From positions 372,001 to 436,000 of the forward strand of contig JAMYGW020000001.1 in assembly GCA_025617375.2 (NCBI GenBank): 64,000 nt of DNA. The letters run 5' to 3'. The notes beneath the pieces were generated by a model. That model was not told where the DNA came from. It ran no database searches and was given only the letters and a program-made list of their open reading frames with translations. A program made the position numbers and the translations under genes. Source of the stretch: Acarospora socialis. Lineage: Eukaryota > Ascomycota > Lecanoromycetes > Acarosporales > Acarosporaceae. Of this stretch, positions 57,269 through 64,000 are shown piece by piece; position 1 is the first letter of the stretch; each line of letters opens with the position of its first letter.

Positions 57269-59233
57269 TTACCCGTCTCCCGCCCCAACATCTGCCTCCG
57301 AGTCAGACTCAATAGCCGCCGGCACCGCATCTCCTTGCTCGGCTTTACTCGCCCCTTCCTCCTTAGAAGCAGGAATGCCAGCAGAAGAGAGGTAGAGGAA
57401 CTGGTTGCTCCTAAACTGGTCAATAGCGGAAAAGAAGCTGTAGAACCTGCCCTCAAGTTAGCTAAACAAAGCGGAACACAGGGTGAGTATGTGTAAAGAG
57501 GGAGGTTTGAACAGTTCACATACTGATTCTCCCTCTCCTCCTCCCTAAATATCCGCTCGTAAATCTCCCTCTTCTTAAACTCCGCTATCTCCGCCTCATA
57601 TTTCCCGAAATCGATCTTCTCCCTCCCGAACTTCGTCGACGCCCGCTCATTATACGAGTCAAACACCGGCCTCTCCAACAGCAACCCCAAGCCTGGCGCT
57701 TTCGGGATGCTGATCTTGTCGCTGCTGTAGCTTTCGACGACCCGGTTGACGTCGCAGCCGCAGCGGACCATCAGCGCGGCCATGGAGACCATCTTGCGGA
57801 TCTGGTGCATCATGAAGCTCTGCCCGTGCACTTTGAGCGAGAGCCACTCGGTGTCGTTGATGAGGATCGGGGTGGGGTCGATGGTGAAGCTTTTAATGAC
57901 ACGTTTGGCGGACGGGTCGCGGTGGGATTTCTGTATGGTATAGTTGTGGAAATTCCGAGTGCCGACGTAGAGGGAGAGGACGGAGCGGATGCGGGCGAGG
58001 CGCGCAGGGTCGATCCGGTAAGCTTTTTTGGCGGTGATGTAGGCTGCTCGGAGGGATTTTGTGGCGTCGTCGAGAGGGGATCGCTCTTTCGAGAAAGTCG
58101 AGTCTTGAGGAAGATCAACTTCTTTTGCGGGCAATGCCCTGTCATCGTTCTCTTCTTGTTGAGGCTCGACTTGCGCATCCTGTACCGTGGCAGCTTTTGG
58201 GTCATACAAGGCCTTATAGACAAGCGCTCGAGTTGCGCTGTCTAGAGACTCTAAAACAAGTCTGATGTGTTTCTCTTCGGCCAGAGGCCAAAAGCCTGAT
58301 ACCTCTTCCTGCCTTTCCTTATATCCCTTGCTATCGCCAGCCTCCTCTGCAAGTTGTACGAGCTTCCGTCCTAGATAGCTGTCTGGATGGGGTGGGAGAA
58401 ACGCATGTGTAGGTATCAGGTACTCGTATATCCTCGAATTGCACTCCTGATAACAGCTGAAACTTCCAACCGTCCGCTCGTAGCCCCACACTCGTATCTG
58501 CGGTGACAGGTTATCATTGATCTTCTGAACTATGCCCGAGTCCTCGACAATGAGTTTCAATGAGATGACATTGCCAGCCGCATGTACGCCTTTGTCGGTC
58601 CGGGCACAGCGAACGAAAGAGGACTTCTTGGGGTCATCGGCGTTCGCTTTCGAGATTGCGCCGGCGGAGACAAAGGCAGCGAAGAGATCGCCCTCGATGG
58701 TCTTCTCTTTGCTATTACTGTAGCAGTCTTAGCTTGCGAGTTTGTGCAGTATAAGTTCAAATCCCACAATTGCATGCCCTTGTATCCGGTGCCCGAATAG
58801 CCTATCATGACGGCCACTTTGTGCTTCGGCCTCCGCTCCTCGTTCTTGATGTCTTCGCTGGAGAAAGGTACTTGGTAGATAGGCGTCTTACCATCTCCAG
58901 TCTCGGTCTTCAGCCTCTTCTTGGCTTGCTCGTCGTCATTGCGGGCTCGTTTATCTACACGGTTACGGCTTAATCAATTAGTCTTGAATGGTTGAGGGTT
59001 CGTTCAATGATATCAACATACCTCCATTCTCCGCGCCCCATATCCTTCCTCTTATTTCTTCGATCGCCGCTGCCTCGGATGTGAGAATCGCCTCTGTTCT
59101 GCCTCTCCTGGCGCTGTAGATGGCTCGGGGATGGATCCATTGGTACTGTGGTGTCGGTATTGTTGGGCGCAGGCTTCTCCACTGGATCCATCGCAGTGCG
59201 GTCAAGGGCCTCGGCATCGTGTTCCATGCCCAT
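57269..59233 (-). CDS. PUS1: tRNA pseudouridine synthase Pus1
   Basis: Minus-strand exons 59233-59022, 58968-58768, 58717-57524 and 57446-57269 give 594 residues. The start MGMEHDAEALD is the first ATG in frame. A basic N terminus (DRRNKRKDMGRG; KRARNDDEQAKKRLK) suggests nuclear import. The TruA-type fold begins at KVAVMIGYSGTGYKGMQ; the catalytic aspartate lies in CARTDKGVHAAGN (about residue 177). Later conserved parts are VGTRNFHNYTIQK, GQSFMMHQIRKMVSMAALMVR and APGLGLLLERPVFDSYN. Family knowledge: Pus1 modifies several uridines in tRNAs, U2 snRNA and some mRNAs. The acidic insert between the two halves is normal for fungi. The gene is divergent from TFA1. Confidence 0.93.
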
Positions 59234-59629
59234 AGTGTTGAATGAGTGATGGCTCCGTAAATCAACTGAGTCCGAGCTTTCGAACCTCGATTTCGAGAAT
59301 TCCAATTTTAGGTTTAGCCTCGATTCCTTGGCACGCTAACTCAGCCCTACGGACCGTTTGATCGAGAGTCAGTCTGCCGGGAATGCTCCGTTGCTTGAAC
59401 CATTCCTGGCACAAACTGTCACTCTTTCAATCAACTGCGCTTCCATAACACTTCACATTGTCAGCCCACAGCTGTCGTGAAGGAGTTATGGATAGCAACA
59501 TCGCATGGTCATACTTATGATCACTCATCGTTCGTTTGACCACCATTCCGTCCGCTTGTGAGACACTCAGCAAGTCGTTTTAATTCCACCCAACCTGCAT
59601 CGGAGAAGTACCACCTACTGTTGATCGTC
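59234..59629. promoter_or_regulatory. divergent promoter region, Pus1 / Tfa1
   Basis: 396 bp between divergent starts; no gene is recognised. Reading can extend upstream of the chosen Pus1 ATG to 59305, but only from a TTG. Confidence 0.4.
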
Positions 59630-61197
59630 ATGGATCTTGCGAAGACCCTCATCAGAAGCGTTGTCCGCGCCTTCTACGAGACGAAGCACGTCCTTGTGAT
59701 AGATGCTTTGATGATCCACTCGGCGTATGTGGTTCCAGCCACCTAGCTGAGAACTACAGCTGATTTACTGGCCAGTCTTCACAATGACGACCTTGCCTTA
59801 CTTCTGGGCATGCAACAGAAGGATCTGCGAAAGCTGTGTGGGAAGTTGAGGGAGGACAGACTGCTGGCAGTGTACACCTCCCTTGCCTTCCTACGTTCCA
59901 TAGCTGGTGCTAAAACAGAGCAACCAGTCATTCTCGACAGGAGACCCGCGAGGGGATGCAACGTCCGATCAGCAAGGACTACTACTACATCGACTTCCAC
60001 GCGACCATCGACAGCATCAAGTACCGCGTCTACCGTATCACCCAGAAAGTCAAGGAGATGTACAAGCCGTCGGAAGAGAAGAAAGACTATTTCTGCCCGC
60101 GGTGCTCCGCGCGCTGGACCCAGCTGGAAGTGCTCGACAACTGCGGTCCGCTAGGCTTCATCTGCCACCGCTGCAACGGCGTGCTGGAACGCGACGAAGA
60201 AAGCGCCGGCGACAAAGGCGGGCACGAGAAGCAGTCGCGACTGATGAGCCAACTGGAAGGCATGTTGAAGCTGCTGCAGCAGATCGACTCGGAGATGATC
60301 CCGAACAACGACTTCGACACCGCCTTTTCCTACGCCGTCCCCGTGCAGCGAAACCACTTCGTCAACCCGGTCCGCCCCACCGTCCCCGTCGAACCCAGCC
60401 GCGCGCCCCCAAGCTCCGTCAAGGGCCTGGCGCAAAACACCACGCCCCAGCTCGAAATCTCCCTGACCACGAGCTCGGAGAAGACGGCTGCCGAACAAGC
60501 CGCCGAAGCGCAGCGCAAAGCCGCCGTCGCCGCCCAGAATGTCCTGCCTGTCTGGCACACCAACTCGACCGTCACCGGCGAAACGACCACCCTCGGCGCC
60601 AAAGAATCCTCGCTCAAGCGCGAACGCGACGCGAACGGCTCCGCCACCTCCCTTCTCAAACGAGAGGACCGGGACGAGAAGAAAGACACAAACGTCCTGA
60701 ACGACGAGTTGGCGGCCTATTACCAGCAGATGGAGGAAGAGAAAGCGCGCGAAGCGAAGGAGGACGAAAGTAGTGGGGCCGACGACGATGACGACGAAGA
60801 CGACTTCGAAGACGTGGGCCTCAACACCTCCGGCCTCGCCACGCCTAGCAGTTCCGCGCCCACTGCTGCCGTCGCAAACGGAAAAGGACCGAAAGTCATG
60901 CCTGGCAGCGTGAACGGCGTCAAGCGCTCCCGGCAGGAAAGCGAGTCTGGCAGCAGCGCGCCTGTCACAGGGGCGGCGACGCCGGCGGATACTGGTCCTG
61001 TAAATGCGAGTGGTACGGTGGCGACGGCTGCAGCGGCGGTAGTGGAGGGTGCAGACGTGTTAGAGGAGAGGGCGAGGGCGAAGAGAGTGAAGATTGAGGG
61101 GTTGGAGCGAGGGAAAGGGCCGGGGACTGGGACAGGGACGGAGAAAGATTCGGACGAGGACGAGGACGGGGCGGTGGATTTCGAGGATGCGTTGTGA
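59630..61197 (+). CDS. TFA1: TFIIE large (alpha) subunit
   Basis: Model exons 59630-59724, 59776-59869 and 59941-61197 give 481 residues. The N-terminal winged helix is seen in MDLAKTLIRSVVRAFYETKH, LALLLGMQQKDLRKLCGKLREDRLL and KDYYYIDFHATIDSIKYRVY. A zinc ribbon follows: CPRC (about residue 115) and CHRC (about 138). The rest is disordered, with Ala/Ser, a coiled stretch (AAYYQQMEEEKAREAKEDE), an acidic run (DDDDDEDDFEDV) and an acidic C terminus (DEDEDGAVDFEDAL). Family knowledge: TFIIE recruits TFIIH to the RNA polymerase II preinitiation complex. Oddity: the second intron border is uncertain. The only GT donor that keeps frame (59870) deletes about five family-conserved residues (VxTRQ). 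Confidence 0.9.
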
Positions 61198-62006
61198 TGG
61201 CGTGGGTGGGGGAATGTGTAACGATATGTAACGGACCATATAACCGATTGGAATCCGGTGTTGCGAGCGCGTGTGTGTCTGCATTGGGATATAGACGGGA
61301 GCTGGCACGGAAGGAAGGAATCCGGCGACCCTCGAAAGATGGGTCTCCGTCAGAAATACACGGAAGAAAGGACGACAGACATGTTTGACTTCGGATCCGG
61401 GTTGGGACTTTAGGGTACACTACAACCTACACTGTACCGTACCATAGACGAAAAGGTCCAAGATCTAATACCAACCAAAACCCAACGCGTTTTGCCCTAC
61501 GATCGAAGAGTGAAAAAGTGTGATTCCAATGTATACACAGAAGTAGACTTAGTAGAAATACTTCCATCCATGCGCCATCCAAGCATGCAGTTTATCGAAT
61601 GAATGAATGAATGAGTGAATGATCAGTCATCAGGACATCAATATCCTCCCTGAAAGGAACAATCTATCCGCACTACAGCATAGCACGTATCCCCATATCC
61701 CGAGGGAAAACCTTCGCTGCGCCAGAAACCGAACCCAGAACCGAAATGCACGTCAAATGAGTGGACTGATAACATGAATTTCCCTTCCCGCATCCCCTAT
61801 GCCGTCCCATGTCCGTAACCCGCCTGTCCAGATAACTTTCCCGTTGCACCCCGAATACCCACCCGTCGCTCGTCCATGCTTTAGTCAAGAAGTCTTTCAA
61901 ATGCCCTATGCTCCGCTCCGCTCCGTCCGCTGTGTGTGGTTCCATGCGGCAGATTGCGCCAACTCGAAGAGGAAAATCCGGTATTGGTGGTGAAGGGAAG
62001 GGATGA
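61198..62006. other. convergent intergenic stretch
   Basis: About 800 bp between the 3' ends of TFA1 (+) and the ubiquitin protease (-). It includes a small GAAT tetranucleotide repeat (61597-61620). No gene is recognised. Confidence 0.5.
61597..61620. repeat. GAAT microsatellite
   Basis: About six GAAT units, with one interruption (GAGT). Confidence 0.85.
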
Positions 62007-64000
62007 TTAAGGTGAGGGGATGTGTAAGGTATCGAAATCGGGATCGCTGGGTGGGTTCGAGGACACGTCCCATCCTTCTGGACCGGATCAGCGATCGGTG
62101 CATCAACGCTATTCAGAGCAAGGGAAATTCTGGCTTACCGGAAACGACATCGTCGGCTTCTTCGACGGTCAAGGTGGCTAGTTCCTCCAGGACGACTGCG
62201 CGTCAATCAGTATGCGCTCTGGGAGCTGCAAGGAGACTGAAATCAACTCACCTTCAGCCTCTCTTATGTAGCGCCTATCCTTGGCACTGTCGGCTTCAAA
62301 GTAGTTTTCCAGGCAGTGTTTGATAACCAGTACGATGGACTCGATAGTTTTGGCCTCGGCCTGCTGCTGCTCCTGGATGTAGGCGAGTCTGATCCTCTTC
62401 AGACAGTTCATGCACAGTTCTCTCGCCGTCTGCCACAGGAGATTGACCGTGTCCTCGTCGTCGACCGTGTTGATGTCGTGATCGAAGACGAGCCGTTGCA
62501 ACAGTTCCAGAGTGTCCTTCCGCACCGCTTCCTCCCAGTATAGCAGCAAAGGCGGGGCCCAGTCCGGCATCCTCTCTAGGACCACCCGGTCGAAAAAGTG
62601 GGGGTGCCGTGTGAAGCGCATGTTGCGGACGCGGCGGACACGAGTGAAGAACTCAAGATGCTCCCTACCGCCGTGACCGTCGATAGTCTCGACATCTAGG
62701 GCTGTGCGAGACACCATTTCTTTCGCTTCAATGGGTGACGGCGAGTGTTCACAAAATGTGATGCCGGCTTGCAGGTACGGTCCAGCTAATGAAGCAGGGT
62801 CGATGCCGATTCCGTTCATAATCGTCTTGTAGATGTGCGGGAGCAAGCCAAGCCGGGGTTCAGCACGTAACATCAACTCAAGGATAGCGGTCGTAGCGAT
62901 CGCGTTATGATTCAGACTCAGCATCCGCTCGAGGAAGATCAAATTCTTCGCCCTCGGGAGCTCTGAACCGTACCGCATGTAGGACTCCTCGCGGTCTGTG
63001 AGCAGGAACATTCCATTGCTATGCGTTCGTTCGTCGTAGTCGTCTTTAACAACACCACCGTTCAAATCGATCCTAGTGAGGAGAACGCGCACTAGCTCGA
63101 TAAGTTTGTTGTGCGAGTATTTCCTGCCTTTCTCTAACAACTTCCAAAGAGAGAGGTTCTGCTTCAAACTCCTGCCACCACTGCTGTCGATGATCAGGAT
63201 TTCAAGGCATCTTTTGAGGAAACCCTCTTGAAGGATTACCGAGGTTTCGGCTGTACCGAAGCTTGCCATGTCAGCGAGCAAGCCAAAGTAGTCATCCCAC
63301 GCACGCGAATGCGCTTGGACGACCAGCAGAAGTTCCTTGAGACGTCTAACGATGCTCTGAAAAGCACCATCCACATCGATCCAACCATCGTCGCTCGAGC
63401 CGCCCTGCGGTTCTTGCGTCTCAAGTCCATACAGCCGCGGCTCCTTTCGGCGTAGATAATCGAGAGCTGTGAGAACCATCTTCGCGAAGTCATGCCGGAC
63501 TTTGGCAGTGGTACTCCTTAGTAGTAAGTTCCGCATCGCATGTGGATGCGTCGAAACCCAGTCCAGCGCTAGCTTACAACAATCCGTGCAAGTACCAATG
63601 AGCTTCCCAACCAGAGACATCATAGGGTCAAAATCAGGAATATCCTTCGTCCGAGAGATGACTTGATCGATGTGCTCAAGCGCAAGCCATATTGCTTCTT
63701 TCTCGAGGCTGTGGTCTTCAGAGCAAGATCCTTTGCTCAAGTAACGCAATTGATCAAGGAGTGACCGGACGAACGGTGCATGAGCAGGATCGAAGAGACA
63801 GTACTTGCGAATGAACATCTCGTTCTCCATCGCAATGTGGTTGTACAGATCCAGCGAGACTGGAAGTTCAACAGGACGACCCAGCTGGGAGGGTGCTTGA
63901 ATCTCTTCGATCGAAGAAATCCGTTGATAAAACAGCATGTATGCATTCCATGCTTTGTGGAAACGTAGTTGCGGGAAGGCAGTGGACTGGAGCGGATCGT
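62007..64000 (-). CDS. C-terminal part of a large ubiquitin-specific protease (USP9X/FAF-like, DUF3517)
   Basis: The minus-strand gene runs off the right edge. The visible exons are 64000-62252, 62195-62139 and 62077-62007 (stop at 62009-62007). At the window edge the reading RFHKAWNAYMLFYQR is the end of the UCH catalytic domain (AYMLFY). After it come about 560 residues of helical sequence typical of the DUF3517 region of large fungal ubiquitin hydrolases. The last exons add VVLEELATLTVEEADD and a C-terminal tail, GWDVSSNPPSDPDFDTLH. The catalytic Cys and the bulk of the protein lie to the right. Family knowledge: such enzymes remove ubiquitin from proteins; targets in fungi are little known. 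Nothing in the visible part looks broken. Confidence 0.88.

Noticed and set aside
58740-58770. tRNA-like GTTCAAATCCCAC
   Set aside because: It is intron and exon-edge sequence of PUS1 on the other strand and lacks a pairing T stem.
59907-60773. Long plus-strand frame overlapping TFA1
   Set aside because: Alternative frame of the GC-rich Tfa1 exon; only Arg/Pro-rich low complexity.
1-64000. Secondary-metabolite cluster, CRISPR array, retroelement or virus-like element
   Set aside because: No core synthase, repeat-spacer pattern, reverse transcriptase, integrase or capsid-like reading was seen; the genes are housekeeping.

Overview
The window is gene-dense nuclear DNA from a filamentous ascomycete (Pezizomycotina). 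Evidence: about 25 protein genes, nearly all recognisable as eukaryotic housekeeping genes; frequent short introns (about 50-100 nt) with GT..AG ends; small intergenic gaps; and fungus-specific families such as CTDK-I gamma, Nce102 and TORC2 Sin1/Avo1. The class cannot be fixed from sequence alone. No tRNA, rRNA, CRISPR array, biosynthetic cluster, retroelement or virus-like element was recognised. All exon borders were worked out by eye from frame, splice dinucleotides and remembered family sequence, so they are models.

Layout. 1-1.8 kb: the 3' end of an unknown gene, then a gene-poor patch with two non-autonomous inverted-repeat elements (577-880 and 1029-1461). 1.8-12.6 kb: ZIP9/Atx2-like metal transporter, neurochondrin-like protein (-), mitochondrial ribosomal protein L12, Ctk3 (-), pyrroline-5-carboxylate reductase, and a Gef1-type CLC (-). 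12.8-27.9 kb: midasin (MDN1/REA1), a 4947-residue ribosome-assembly ATPase in five exons. 28-35 kb: a hypothetical nuclear protein, a PRCC-domain protein (-), a possible small spliced gene (-) and a secreted GMC oxidoreductase with nine exons. 35-44 kb: TORC2 subunit Sin1, PKA catalytic subunit, an NSRP1-like protein (-) and an NFKBIL1-like protein. 44-50 kb: Nce102 (-), Zrt3-like zinc transporter (-), Nuc1/EndoG and Tim13 (-). 50.7-64 kb: L-type lectin, Pfs2 (-), DGAT1, Pus1 (-), TFIIE-alpha (Tfa1), and the C-terminal part of a large ubiquitin-specific protease (-) running off the right edge.

The genes do not form one pathway. Themes that recur are RNA and ribosome biology (midasin, L12, Ctk3, PRCC, NSRP1, NFKBIL1, Pfs2, Pus1, TFIIE), nutrient and metal homeostasis (two ZIPs, CLC) and growth signalling (Sin1, PKA). 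Many neighbours are divergent pairs with short shared promoters of 200-460 bp.

The most useful oddities are: a 433-bp element with 130-bp near-perfect terminal inverted repeats carrying telomere-like 12-mers; a second, 304-bp inverted-repeat element; a perfect 40-bp tandem duplication carrying a TATA-like motif; the Zrt3-like gene, whose last intron has no AG where the family alignment needs it; a PKA intron of 78 nt that is stop-free and in frame; and an unannotated-looking small spliced gene at 31584-31972.
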